DNA of 64,000 nt from Gordionus sp. m RMFG-2023 (GCF_954871325.1 NC_088775.1:80019561-80083560), one strand, 5' to 3'; positions 11,278 to 21,889 are shown, counted from the stretch's first letter. Numbers and translations: made by a program. Notes: generated by a model from the sequence alone, not told the origin.

Positions 11278-11873
11278 CAGCGTCTACATGACAGGATTTT
11301 CATAGGATGCAAACCCCCTTCAAAAACCTAAGCCTACCCTCCTAAAAATTTCCGCCGTCTTCGGCGCCGATGTTTCCATATATTTAATTTCACCTTTTTA
11401 ATTATAATGATATTCTATCAGACAATTTTTAAAAAGTAACTTAAATTATTTTATCTCTACTACCAACTATCGACATTTTGTCAATATAAAGGAGTTACTT
11501 TTTAGATAATAAATTCAATTAAAATCCCCATCATTTACAACGAATTCATTATTATAGCATTATAAACTTGCTGAAAATATCTAAACCTTTTTAAATTACA
11601 CTTGTAAGGATAGCTGAAAGTTTTATCAGGAAAATAATGTATATGATTGTTTGCAATATATATATTTGGTTGATGAATTGTATTATAAAAGGTCTAAAAT
11701 AAAACATTAATTTTTACAGCAATAAATTTTGTCCTATTTGATCTCAAAATTTAATAGATAACCCCCCTCCCCCCAAAAAAATGTATCTTACGCCCATTAA
11801 AGCCGCCTACCCCCCTCAAAAAATAGGATGCAAACGGCTCCTACCACCCTCCCCTCCGTTCATGTAAACGCTG
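11278..11873. mobile_element. hAT-type MITE, copy 2
   Basis: 596 bp with termini CAGCGTCTACATGA and TCATGTAAACGCTG. The left octamer ATGGCGCT (11270-11277) and right octamer ATGACGAT (11874-11881) agree at six of eight positions, an aged hAT target duplication. The interior aligns with the copy at 7607-8194. Confidence 0.82.
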
Positions 11874-12274
11874 ATGACGATTAATTCTCAAAAACGTTTA
11901 TACTATATGCTTATTTGTATACAATGCTAATTCCACTTCGTCATTTATTATAAGTTAAATTGTAATTTGATATTGGATATCAATAAAATAAAGTCGTGAT
12001 TGACTAATTCAGATATTCTTGGATTAAAAATTATCTCAAATAATAATAATAAGTGGTTTATTTTTCTAAAAGAGATCACCATATAATTGTATTTATATTT
12101 AATTGATTTTTGAATCGGGGGAAAAAAATTAATGTATTTATACGTAATTGTTTTTATGTATTTAAAAGTGTACAGAAACATAGATGTCGCCCCCGAGACG
12201 TATCCAGAGTATCTTAGACCCACCCCCTTTTTGGGCCTTCGACCCACCTTTTCCGGCTGGGTTTCCTGCCTATA
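11874..12274. other. spacer with a G+C-rich patch
   Basis: 12185-12275 is unusually C-rich (CCCCCGAGACGTATCCAGAG, GACCCACCCCC). This resembles internal parts of animal hAT MITEs, but no paired inverted termini were found. The rest is A+T rich without a recognisable gene. Confidence 0.35.
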
Positions 12275-12895
12275 ATAATGAATTATTGATCAATAAATGA
12301 TTATAATAAATTTTGCTGCAGAATCATCAATATCAAGTTCAAAAATTTTAAATTACATAATAATATTAAAATAGGCTACCTATGAGATCATAATGATTGG
12401 ACCATACTTCTTAATCATAATCATTATTGTTTCATCATCTTTTACAAATAGCCTTGATGCAGATTGTATTATCACCTATTAAAATAATCAGATCAGAAGG
12501 GAAACTAGCCTTTATAATCTTAGGATGCTTAAAAATTATTTTAAATAATTCAAAATTACCTTCTTTTTCTTAGCTAATATTATCAAAATTATTAATAAAA
12601 ATTCAAAATTTTGAGAAGGACCTTCAAATTTTGAGGGGGATCTTCAAATTTTGATGGAAGCCCGAGAATAATAAAAATTATGTTAATATTTTCAACACTA
12701 ATCAATATTTTATTTGAATCAATGTCTCTTATTTTTATGGAATTATTATCACCTAATATAAACATGAAAGCAAATAACTTTATTAAAATATACCTTCATC
12801 AATCTTTTTCAAATTTTTTCTAATTTCGTTCTCTGATATATTTTTATGATTGTTACTTATTTCCCATTTTCACTTGAAATTAATTTAAAACTCAT
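12275..12895 (-). CDS. probable small spliced gene, unidentified
   Basis: On the minus strand, ATG at 12895-12893 opens a frame that continues through two introns of exactly 41 bp each: 12873-12833 (GTGAAA...ATCAG) and 12793-12753 (GTATAT...TATTAG). The protein begins MSFKLISKNEIRKNLKKIDE and continues GDNNSIKIRDIDSNKILIS. Further possible exons lie downstream on the same strand: one around 12420-12520 containing SASRLFVKDDETIMIM, and one near 12300-12350 containing FELDIDDSAAKF. The joins after exon 3 are uncertain. No family is recognised. The identical intron lengths, matching those of the MADF and epimerase genes, are the main support. A decayed gene is possible. Confidence 0.4.
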
Positions 12896-14379
12896 GTTAT
12901 AATGGATATGATTAGGTTACGGTTCTTAAGATAAAGTTTATAAAGATTTGGTTCAGTTAATTATTTTCCTTACGGTTGTTGATGTGTCGTGGTCGTGTTG
13001 TTTAATAACAACAAAAACAACAAACAACAAAAACAACAACAACAAAAAAATATTTTAAAAAAAGAGAATCTATATTTTTTATTCCATTATTGTAATATAC
13101 ATCTATATTATAATTTCCCGATGTCCTCACTACGTCATCATGACGTCATGTCATCGGTACGTATTTATTTTTATTTTTTTTATTTGTTGATTTTATTTAT
13201 TTATTTTATACAAACAGATGAATGGAATTTCGAGAATTGATGGTGTACACATACCTAACATGGATTGAGAGATTTGAAAAATCGTCTTTGAATTGATAAA
13301 AACAATATTCCCTCAACTTTGTAAATATGAATGAAACTTTTTATTTCACTTAATTCTTTCTTTATTCTTTAGATTACCTTATCAATTTTCATCTCATATT
13401 ATCAATTATACATTAATGAAATCTCTACAAGATGCTCAACTTGTATATTTATTTTGAACATACTCACAATTTTTGTCAGTACTTACATTAATTTTTTATA
13501 CTCATATTTTTCTTTCATAACCAATAATTAAGAAGATAACCAAGTATATTCAAATATTTAAATATTCTTATCCTAACCTATTTAAAATCTCCATCGCTTA
13601 TAAATAACTCTTTCTTTATTTTTTTCCTCTCCCTTAATGAATTTATTTATTACTGAATTTTATTATCTCATTCTTTTTTTTCTATCTCTATTATCTATTA
13701 ACCACTATTTCTCAAAATCTTATCAATTCCTTTAATTTAATTTTTATAATATAATAATTTATACCTTCTTTCCCCCCCCCTTTTTTTTATCTTATTTTTT
13801 AATTACCTTACAATTAATTAACCTTAATCTTAATAACATTACATTCATCATGTTATTTTTTAACTTTTAGAATATCATAATAGGCTTGATAAGTCCCCCA
13901 AAGATTTTTTTTGATGATAGCCCTCCAACTACTATAAATATGCATCTAATATTGACCTATCTACCAGTTTTACATTATTTTAATGTTTGTTTAATTTCAA
14001 CAATAGTTTATTTATATTTTTGACTGATTTCTTTATTTGTCTAGGCTAACCCTAAACCCTCACATTGCTACAAAACATGATAAATCTATTATTAAAGATA
14101 AGCAAAGAAAATAGTGACGATTAAACAAATGCCTTACCCGTTCTAGAGTTACTGGTAGACAAATTAATAAAGAATAACGCTTGAAATGAACTCATCTGGA
14201 GGTTTATTTTGTTTTTTTTATCTTATGTTTTATATCTATGTTTATTTTATTTTCACCCAGTTCTCCAAATTATACTATCACCACAACCACAATCCCTATG
14301 TCTCCGCCTTTTTAACAAATATAAACATTTAATTCTGTACTACCATTCACTTCACTAGGAGTTAATATAAATATTACTT

Positions 14380-15003
14380 CATCCGATTCTCTGAGAAACT
14401 TTCATGAATATTTAGAGGAATGTTCAAACTTGAATGTACAGTACGGCCAATTTCATCAACTTTATTAATGGAAAAATATGCAATATTTCTGTCGTGGTCT
14501 TTATAACAATACTTACGACCGTTTTATGGTTGAGTTAACATTGTCGTTCATGATTCTATTTTAGAAGGGGATACCAATGCTGACATTGACAAAAATATCG
14601 TTTTGCGTGTTCAAACTTGAATGTACAGTTCGGCCAATTTCATCAACTTTATTAATGGAAATATATGCAGTAGTTCTGTCGTGGCCTTTATAACAAACTT
14701 ACGACCGTTTTATGGTTGAGTTTACATTGTCGTTCATGATTCTATTTTAGAGGGGGATACCAATGCTGGCATTGACAGATATATCGTTTTGCTTTCTTCT
14801 TTTACCAGTATCCCAAGGCATAGGCATATCATCTTTATCAGGACGTAATGTGTTTTGTACACTGCTTTGTTAATCCGTCATCACTTTAATCTACAACCCT
14901 AAATAAATAAAATTATACATTAATTATTTCCTCTCCAGAGACCGCCCAGATTTATTTTGTCGCTTTTTCCATCAAAAATTAAAATGTCAACAAGGATTTG
15001 CTC
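14380..15003 (+). pseudogene. decayed Helitron Rep region
   Basis: Translated fragments match the Helitron initiator region that follows the N-terminal domain: SDSLRNFHEYLEECSN, CRGLYNNTYDRFMVE, HDSILEGDTNA, then YQDVMCFVHCF and RDRPDLFCRFFHQKLK. The last two correspond to the family's (L)YQDAM..VR.FGKPD and RPD(I/L).CRVFK.KLK motifs. Frames change repeatedly and a 187-bp tandem duplication interrupts it, so it is non-functional. The conserved HUH catalytic segment and the helicase are not visible. Confidence 0.65.
14422..14795 (+). repeat. 187-bp tandem duplication inside Helitron H1 copy 1
   Basis: A unit starting GTTCAAACTTGAATGTACAG at 14422 recurs at 14609 with only scattered differences. 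The other H1 copy has a single unit at this place, so the duplication arose after the copies separated. Confidence 0.8.
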
Positions 15004-16080
15004 TTAATTTTATCAAATACATAATAAATAATCCTCATTATTTTTTAAAAAAATTATCCTAAATTTATGTCAATAAAAAAAAATATCTTAAAAAATATAT
15101 AAATAATTTGCATATAAGTTTCATTAGTGTTTAATGGCATTTTTGTAATTTAAATAGACAGCATTTTTTATTTTTACTAAACATAAAAAAATATATATCC
15201 CTTATCAAATTCTTTGACAAATAATTTCAGAAATGCAAGACATACATTAAATTTATCTGAAAAACAACAATAACCCTATATAATAAACAACATATTTTTT
15301 AGATAAAATTTTAATTGATCAGATTACAAAAAAGTATAAGAGTCGTTTATTTTAATTTTATTTGTCATGATTCTCTAATAAGTGGTTGCCCAGGCCTTCC
15401 CAGTTTTCCTTAATACGGAATTTACGTGTTTTTTTTCCATATTAGACTAATTGGTAAATCAGATATTTCCCGTTCATGTGATGATATTAAAAATTTAACT
15501 ATCTCTGAGGTGGGAAAAAATTTTCAAAATTATAATAGGTAGGACTGGGCTTGGAACCTCAAAGTTAATATTAGCTTGCACCTGACTTGGGAATATCTTT
15601 TACAAATTATTAAGGGTTGAGCTGGGCTTGATAAACTTTTTTTAAATTATAATATCTTGGATGCTTCCTAATATTGTGAGCTTGAACCTGGCATGACATC
15701 TATCGTAAAAAATGAATAAAAATCTCATTCCCCGTCATTTTTGAGGGGCTTTCTACTAGTTAACTTAATGTTTGATATATTGTTTAATTAACATTTCGAC
15801 CGACGAATATTGATAGATTGATATAATCGAGATGATATAAAGCGTGATAAAAAATAAGAGGATAAAAAAAATATAATTCATATATTTACTAAATAAAAAT
15901 TCTTAATTTAAATAAACAATTTATATCTATACGTGCTATACGATTATTATAGGGTAAATTATTTTAAAAAAAACAAACAATTAAAATAAAATAACAATAT
16001 GTTTTTTTATTTTTGCACAACCCTCAAAAAATAAATGACAATCAAATATATAATATATAACAAAACAGATTTAAAAAATA

Positions 16081-16198
16081 CATACGGTAATTTTTTTGCA
16101 TTTACAATTTTTATATAATTTAATTTTTTTTATAAAATACATACGGTAATTTTTTTGCATTTACAATTTTTATATAACTTAATTTTTTTTATAAAATA
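16081..16198 (+). repeat. 59-bp direct duplication in the transposon leader
   Basis: Two near-identical units start at 16081 and 16140 (CATACGGTAATTTTTTTGCA...), ending 21 bp before the transposase ATG. They could be transposase-binding subterminal repeats or a simple duplication. Confidence 0.75.
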
Positions 16199-16218
16199 GA
16201 GTTTAATATTTTTTTCAA

Positions 16219-17385
16219 ATGTTTAATATACGACAAATTTTATCTAGTAATACAAATTCATTTACATTAAATCCTGATCCTGTTTTATCTAATTCAAATT
16301 CAATACCTAATATTACAAATAATTTCCATATGATCAATTCTTCCTCTGTAAGTGGTGATTCTATTACTGATCCAACATCGGCTATTTCAAGAAGAAAATA
16401 TACTAACTGGAATAAGGAAAAAATTGATATAGTAGAAAAAATATTATCGGTACCCGAGAGAGAGCGAATGAAAATGACAGATATCGCTAAATATATAGAT
16501 ATGTCGTTATCGTCTGTTAATAAATTAAGGCGAGAAACGTTTCCCGAAATCATCGGAGATCCTTTGAAAGAATATGTAATTGGAAAGAGAGGCAGAAAAA
16601 ATAAAGACACCTTCGATGTAGAAAGAAAAATAATCGATCTTTTAATGGCGAACAATACATTCACTATTAAAGATATAATAGAAAATTTACCTCCGGGATT
16701 TCCAAAAAACGAAGGAACTATACGGAAATATATTAAAAAGATAGGATGGTCAAAAAAACGTGCAGGAAAAGAGCCAGATAGGAGAAACACATCCGGCACA
16801 ATCAATATACGCCAAATTTATTGTATAAAAGTACTAAATATAGCCAAAGAAAAATTATTCTTCTTAGACGAGACAGGCATAAATTTGCACGTTGTACCTG
16901 TTTATGCCTGGGCCCCATATAATGTTACGCCAAGTGTTAAAGTCCCGCCATCTAAGGGTAAGAATATAAGTATATTATGCACTATGGGAATCGATGGTGT
17001 GATACTTTATCGCATCATTGAAGGACCTTATAATAGCCTTTTATTTAGAGATTATATGAATACACTAATTAATATTCTACCGAGTGATGCAGTTATTGTT
17101 ATGGACAATGCATCCATCCATAAGAGCCACCTCATTTATTGTTTTAGAGCGCGAATAGAATATTTGCCACCCTATTCGCCGCAACTAAACCCGATAGAAA
17201 ATTTTTTTGGAGTGTTAAAAAACAAATATAGGTCGATCAATCCCCGACCAAATACTCGAAACGAAATAATTAATAATGTAACATCAATTCTTAATGAATT
17301 TACTATTCCTTTTGATTTTTTAAATTATTATAATAAAATGCATCAATTTTTGGAGATTGGTTATCGAGGACAACCAATGAATTAA
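16219..17385 (+). CDS. Tc1/mariner-IS630 family transposase
   Basis: A 388-codon frame without introns or breaks encodes a DDE transposase that cuts and pastes its element at TA sites. Residues ~60-170 hold two helix-turn-helix segments (MTDIAKYIDMSLSSVNKLRR; FPKNEGTIRKYIKKIGWSKK). The catalytic domain follows: FLDETGIN with the first Asp, VIVMDNASIHKS with the second Asp, and LPPYSPQLNPIENFFG with the Glu. I count 30 residues between the second Asp and the Glu, shorter than the usual 33-34 of IS630/Tc1. The ATG is the first in the open frame and follows an A+T-rich leader. The lack of damage, in a region where neighbouring elements are decayed, suggests recent arrival or activity. Confidence 0.9.
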   Translation: MFNIRQILSSNTNSFTLNPDPVLSNSNSIPNITNNFHMINSSSVSGDSITDPTSAISRRKYTNWNKEKIDIVEKILSVPERERMKMTDIAKYIDMSLSSVNKLRRETFPEIIGDPLKEYVIGKRGRKNKDTFDVERKIIDLLMANNTFTIKDIIENLPPGFPKNEGTIRKYIKKIGWSKKRAGKEPDRRNTSGTINIRQIYCIKVLNIAKEKLFFLDETGINLHVVPVYAWAPYNVTPSVKVPPSKGKNISILCTMGIDGVILYRIIEGPYNSLLFRDYMNTLINILPSDAVIVMDNASIHKSHLIYCFRARIEYLPPYSPQLNPIENFFGVLKNKYRSINPRPNTRNEIINNVTSILNEFTIPFDFLNYYNKMHQFLEIGYRGQPMN

Positions 17386-17410
17386 GGTAAATTTATAAAA
17401 ATATAATTTA

Positions 17411-18965
17411 CTAGTTGAGAATCCGTCAAAAATGACGGGTAATATTCTTTTTAATGAAACAATATCTCTTAATAGCACCCTAAATACTATCATTATTTAC
17501 CAGAGCTCCTGTTAGTCAGAATTGTCAGCGATCATATTAGAAGACTAACCAGGTTCACCATGAGGGAATAGTAAAGGATAAACCATGGGGTCTAAATTTG
17601 GGCTCAATACATTAAGAATAATGAGATCGTTGTCATTAGATTTAGGATAGACTTTAATATCTCTTTTGAAAGGAGGCTCTCCATCTTCATTATTGAAAAT
17701 CATAGCTACGTCATCCATAGATGGTAAATTATAACGGCGTCGATCGCTAGAACGATCTCCTTTAAAGATCATATTAATGGTTGGGAGTTTTGTATTAGAA
17801 GTAGTTGCTAATTCTAATGCAGATTGATGGACTTCACCTAATGTCTTAAAACTAAGAGCATAGGGATTAATTTGTCGTATTAACTGATCTAATTGCTTCA
17901 TAATATCTTTATTACATTTACTATTTGCCGGATGGTGTATACGCTTATCTATAGCCTGTGTCGTATCTAACACATATAACTGGGCATAAGTAGGCAAAGC
18001 ATTAGAAGGTGGGTATAAATTAGATGTGCGGTGATACGTGCACTTTGAAACAATAAGGGCCACTACCAGTAAGCTCCGAAATTTTTGCGCCCATCGATGC
18101 AAAAGCTACTGCTGAATTATAAGAACGTATGTTCTTCATAAAATTATTATATAACTTATCTTGAGGGTTTGATATAAGATTTTTTAAATAAGGTAGATAT
18201 GGTATTTGGGTAAGGTTAACCTTCCCTTTATGACAGCACTGTGTGAATTTATCGTTGTTCGGTCTCTCAGCTATGAAATTCATGGAAAAACAAAATTGAC
18301 ATATGATATTCATAGGCCCGTGAATATCATTAGTATTAAAATGTGTTAAATTACTTCTATTTTTAGGAATAGATGTATAGGTGGTGGGGAAAATCTGTTT
18401 AAGCTTTAGATGAAAACGGACAGCACATTCCCGCATCCTAGCAGTTTTAGTTGATATATCAATAGGAAAAGGTTTATTTAAATTAATACTTTGAGGTGTA
18501 GGTACTAAAGCTACTATAGGTTTGGGTTTCTTGGATTTTATATGACTTGGCACTTTACGACCACTTTCCTTAAAATAAAAATATTTTATCTAAATTATTG
18601 GAAAATAAAACTTCTTTTGTTATGTTTAATCTTTTTCTATTTCCCAAAATAGAAGTGTAAGTGGTAGGAAAGATTTGTTTAATTTTTTGATGAAAACGGC
18701 TTATGCATGCGCGAATCATAGTAGTTTTAATTGATAAATCAATTGGGAGATATAAATTTGAATTAGGATTATGAGTTGTAGTTAATGAAACTAATTTAGG
18801 ATTATTATATTTGGATTTTATGTGATTTCGTAATTTGCGGATACTTTCCTTTGATTGTTTGGGAGATTGTCTATTTTCCATAGTATTCTATTTATTAACG
18901 TTACAAAGAATAAAAATTAAATATTATTTTCAAATAACTGGTAACACAAAAAAATTCCTAAATCT
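17411..18965 (-). mobile_element. Helitron with N-terminal Rep/Hel gene remnant
   Basis: On the minus strand the element terminates with hairpin CCGTCATTTTTGACGG, eight bases, CTAG and host T. This hairpin is almost the same as in family H1, so the two may belong to one family. It carries the N-terminal part of a Helitron protein but ends about 130 bp after it, so the Rep and helicase parts are deleted. The 5' end is inferred from the start of the adjacent SINE at 18966. Confidence 0.68.
17545..18881 (-). pseudogene. Helitron protein N-terminal domain (Helitron_like_N)
   Basis: Minus-strand frames encode the Cys-rich start (CQFCFSMNFIAERP, TQCCHKGKV), then IRSYNSAVAFASMGAK, then RTSNLYPPSNALPTYAQLYV, DRRRYNLPSMDDVAMIF and finally MVYPLLFPHGEPG. 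These are the ordered hallmarks of the domain that precedes the HUH Rep of Helitrons. The reading frame shifts around 18020-18100 and stops right after GEPG, where a Trp is normal. A segment upstream (18570-18881) is a diverged duplicate of the beginning (IKQIFPTTYTSI in both). The gene is therefore broken and lacks nickase and helicase domains. Confidence 0.8.
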
Positions 18966-19182
18966 AGAAATGAACGTTTTCGTATCTTGGTAATGTTAAT
19001 TTTTTTTCTATCAACTTTCCTATCATCTTAACCTTAATTTTTCACTTTCCTATCTCCTAATGTTAAAATATTTTTTTTCTATTCACTTTCCTATCATCTT
19101 AATGTTAAATAAATCGAGAGCTATTATTATCTCGTTAATGGCAACACTGGGATTCGAACTCGCAACCTATCGTTCGGAAGAA
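18966..19182 (-). mobile_element. tRNA-derived SINE, single copy
   Basis: The minus strand begins with a tRNA-like head, TTCCGAACGATAGGTTGCGA then GTTCGAATCCCAGTG (B box), followed by GCTCTCGATTTATTTAAC and repeats of GATGATAGGAAAGT. It ends with AAAACGTTCATTTCT. The tandem copy set at 23735-24296 has the same head, body and end. Confidence 0.7.
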
Positions 19183-19604
19183 CTGAAATAACATATATCA
19201 TATATAAAAGTCATAATTCATTTAAAAATACAATCAGAATGGAAAGTCGCATAGGCCTTGGTTTTTTGATAAGGCCTGGCCATGTCTGCGAAAAAAAATT
19301 TCCCGGCCAATGTCATCTCTATTTTAAATTTTACTTAATATGATATCTATCACAATTTTAAATTTTATTCTAAAATCTAAATATAAAATTAAATTTAAGA
19401 CATTGTTATTAAATTACAATAGAAATAAATGGAATATAAAATTAAATTTAAGAAATTGTTATAAAATTACAATAAAAAATAAATGAAAATTATATAAAAG
19501 TTGCATGGGACTTGGTTTTTTGATCAGGTCTGGCTATGTCTGCAAAAATAAATATCAGTTCTATTTTAAATTTTACCCAGATATTTCTAATACCCTTAAT
19601 GCTC
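19183..19604 (+). mobile_element. Helitron family A copy, left part
   Basis: Starts with CTGAAATAACATATATCA and contains two units with TTGGTTTTTTGAT(A/C)AGG. The sequence breaks at ...CCCTTAATGCTCG and the missing continuation resumes at 23153, so about 3.5 kb of other elements were inserted into this copy. Confidence 0.6.
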
Positions 19605-19606
19605 GG

Positions 19607-20027
19607 GTTAATGATGCTTACTACCTTAAGGTACTATCTATCGAATTTGAATTTTGTTCATTTTTCATTTGGATAGGCACTACCAAATATATTTATAATA
19701 TATATTTGAAAAATCGTGATTTTTGGAAAGCCTCTATGGCCTAGTAGGCAAGAGCTTGTCTTACTTATCCAATGGTCCCGGGTTCGAATCCCAGGAATGA
19801 TCATGTTTTTTTTCTTATTCTAACTTGGTGGTTCCATCCTTGGGGGGATAATATATAGGAGGCCGGACTCGACCACGTGATTCCGTATTAAAATATTAAA
19901 TAATAAGTGTCTTGTTACATTTTAATAAATTTTGGTCGGTATTTAATAAATTTTGGTCGGTATTTAACAAATTAGGTTGGTATTAAGAATATTTCCATGC
20001 ATTCACTTGGTAGTAAGCATCATTAAC
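19607..20027 (+). mobile_element. TIR element with an internal tRNA-like module, copy 2
   Basis: 421 bp with perfect 19-bp inverted termini: GTTAATGATGCTTACTACC at 19607 and GGTAGTAAGCATCATTAAC at 20009-20027. The tRNA-like block spans 19731-19800: TGGCCTAGTAGGCAAG (A-box-like), an anticodon region, and GGGTTCGAATCCC (perfect B box). It is followed by a T-run, a pol III-type terminator. Downstream is a direct repeat of AATAAATTTTGGTCGGTATT. Opposite-orientation copy at 4545-4962. Confidence 0.8.
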
Positions 20028-21800
20028 TAGACAGGGATATGAGGGAAAATAGAACTTTCGACGCCTACAAGAAACTAAATTATTTTTGTAAAGCCAAAGT
20101 GTTCAAGACACTTCCAACTATAAGACTGGATAATAATAGGTTAATTACTGACCCCGACGAACAGATAGCGTTATGGCTTGACCACTATATGGGAGTCTTT
20201 GATTCTAGGAGGCCTACCTTAATCCCATCCACTAGTCAAAATGTTGGACAATTGGACGCAAACTTTTCATTGGCTGAAATTGTGGCCGCTATTAAGAAGC
20301 TTAGGAATAATAAATCTCCGGGTACAGATAACATTACAGGAGAACATCTGAAAGCAGCTCCCTTAACGATCTCTCGGTTCTTACTTCCTTTGTTTAACAA
20401 GATATGGTTGACTGGGATGATGCCAGCGGATTGGAATAAGACTATCTTTTGCAACTTCCCGAAAATTCCAAATCCATCTAAATTCAAGGATTATAGAGCC
20501 ATCGCTCTCACGTCTATTGCATCAAAAGTTTTTATGGTTCTTTTAAAAAATCGCATTCTTTCCTCTACACCAAACCTTTTGTCTAAATACATTTGTGCTT
20601 ACCGTCCAGGTAGAAATATAAACGAACCAATATTAGCTTTAAAGATTATAATGCAGAAATGTCAGAAGTATAAATTACCTTTTTACTTTATTTTTATCGA
20701 CTTTAAACGTGCTTTTGATAATGTTAACCATGATGCGCTTTGGAAGATTTTAACCGAATGTGGCATTGACTCTAATATTATAAGGATCCTTAAAACACAT
20801 TATAGTAGTCTTTTTGCCTCCTTAAAAATCAATAATAAGGTTTCTCCATCTTTTAGGACAAAAAAAGGGGTAAAACAAGGATGTGTTCTTTCCCCGCTTT
20901 TGTTTAATATACTTATGAATAAAATCATAATAGATACGCTGGCTACTGCGAATCTCTTAGAATTAAGTTCCAGTCAGTCTTTTTTCTTAGAAAATAGGGT
21001 GATATCTTATGCTGACGACATAGTTTTGATAACAAAAAGTTTGGAAGAAACCCAAAATTTGATCGCTATATTAAGTCTTAAGGTTGGCTTGGATATTAAC
21101 TTTGATAAAACAGTGATAATGCCCTCGTCCCAGGCGCCTCTTTTGAATAATTTGGTGGTGGGGGGAAAGTTGGTTAAGGTGGTAGAATCTTTTAAATATC
21201 TAGGTGTAACCATTGACAATAAAGGTAGTTGTAAAGAAGAACTAAAAATTCGTTTACAAAATGCTAGGGCGGCTTTTTATAAATTTTTTAAACTGTGGAA
21301 AGCTAGAGAGATATCCGTTTTCACAAGACTCTGTATTTTCAACTCAACCATCATCCCGATTCTCTTTTATGGCGGTGATACATGGGAGATTGCCAAGACC
21401 GAAACTAGGAAATTACAAACGTTTGTAAATAAATGCCTTAGAATAATAAATGGAATCTTCTACCCTAATATTATCTCAAATGAAAATCTTTGGAAGAAGT
21501 CTAACCATACCCAGGTTCACGTGTCTTTAAAAAAGAAACGTCTTACTTTCTTTGCCCATATTTTAAGAAATCATAGCAACAATAGCCTTGTTATTGATGC
21601 CATTAATTGGTTATACTCCTTAAATGGGAAAACATATTGCAAATATAAGACATTATGGTTCTACAGAGCCTTGAAGGACATAATGGATCTTAACTTAAAT
21701 TTGAAGCAATTCCTAAGGCTAAATAAAAACAAAAAATCTATAAAAAAACTACTAAAAATTAAATCGAACTACCTAAACCTCTCATAATTTTTTTTTTTTG
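20028..21800 (+). mobile_element. 5'-truncated non-LTR retrotransposon (LINE)
   Basis: Begins immediately after the TIR element, already inside the region between endonuclease and reverse transcriptase, so the 5' end is truncated. The 3' end lies just past the stop codon, with a T-rich TTTTTTTTTTTG at 21788. A poly-A tail is not obvious. A decayed LINE in opposite orientation follows. Confidence 0.65.
20039..21787 (+). CDS. LINE reverse transcriptase (ORF2 C-terminal part)
   Basis: A 582-codon frame without breaks. Reverse transcriptase blocks are in order: AIKKLRNNKSPGTDNI, NFPKIPNPSKFKDYRAIALT, AYRPGRN, FIFIDFKRAFDNVNHDALW (catalytic Asp), GVKQGCVLSPLLFNI, VISYADDIVLI (the YADD active site), then FKYLGVTI. 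The C-terminal part with LQTFVNKCLRIING and KKKRLTFFAHILRN is the domain typical of animal RTE- and CR1-like LINEs. The apurinic-type endonuclease that should precede it is absent. The open frame suggests a recent insertion. Clade assignment beyond 'animal LINE with YADD' is tentative. Confidence 0.88.
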   Translation: MRENRTFDAYKKLNYFCKAKVFKTLPTIRLDNNRLITDPDEQIALWLDHYMGVFDSRRPTLIPSTSQNVGQLDANFSLAEIVAAIKKLRNNKSPGTDNITGEHLKAAPLTISRFLLPLFNKIWLTGMMPADWNKTIFCNFPKIPNPSKFKDYRAIALTSIASKVFMVLLKNRILSSTPNLLSKYICAYRPGRNINEPILALKIIMQKCQKYKLPFYFIFIDFKRAFDNVNHDALWKILTECGIDSNIIRILKTHYSSLFASLKINNKVSPSFRTKKGVKQGCVLSPLLFNILMNKIIIDTLATANLLELSSSQSFFLENRVISYADDIVLITKSLEETQNLIAILSLKVGLDINFDKTVIMPSSQAPLLNNLVVGGKLVKVVESFKYLGVTIDNKGSCKEELKIRLQNARAAFYKFFKLWKAREISVFTRLCIFNSTIIPILFYGGDTWEIAKTETRKLQTFVNKCLRIINGIFYPNIISNENLWKKSNHTQVHVSLKKKRLTFFAHILRNHSNNSLVIDAINWLYSLNGKTYCKYKTLWFYRALKDIMDLNLNLKQFLRLNKNKKSIKKLLKIKSNYLNLS

Positions 21801-21889
21801 TATTTTTCAGGTTATTTAATTTCTTCATCTCTCAATTTTACCTCTTGATTTTGTCTTTCACCTTTTCTGTGAATTACTTACTTCACTGA

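Larger units (their letters stand above)
13102..15759 (+). mobile_element. Helitron, family H1 copy 1
   Basis: The 5' end reads A|TCTATATTATAATTTCCCG and the 3' end has a hairpin of the CCCGTCATTTTTGAGGGG type, seven bases, then CTAG|T at 15756-15760. Insertion between A and T with TC...CTAG termini is diagnostic for Helitrons. The second copy at 26700-30894 has the same two ends and a homologous interior, which confirms the boundaries. The 5' part is followed by a palindromic TACGTCATCATGACGTCA tract, then a pyrimidine-rich middle, decayed Rep coding sequence (14380-15003), and a 3' domain also found alone at 31010-31675. Confidence 0.82.
15950..17410 (+). mobile_element. Tc1/mariner-IS630-type DNA transposon
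   Basis: The left end appears to be a TA at 15950-15951 followed by GGGTAAATTATTTTAAAA. The same ~150-bp end recurs in reverse orientation at 26450-26604, where homology also starts at TATAGGGTAAATT. The element carries an open transposase gene. Its right end is not resolved: the minus-strand Helitron abuts at 17411 and may have displaced it. A 59-bp direct duplication (16081-16198, CATACGGTAATTTTTTTGCA type) sits just before the gene. Confidence 0.65.

Noticed and set aside
12185-12275. Complete MITE suggested by the G+C-rich patch
   Set aside because: No paired inverted termini or target duplication could be found.
19731-19800. Functional tRNA gene
   Set aside because: A and B boxes are present, but the acceptor and anticodon stems do not pair well and the block sits inside a repeated TIR element.
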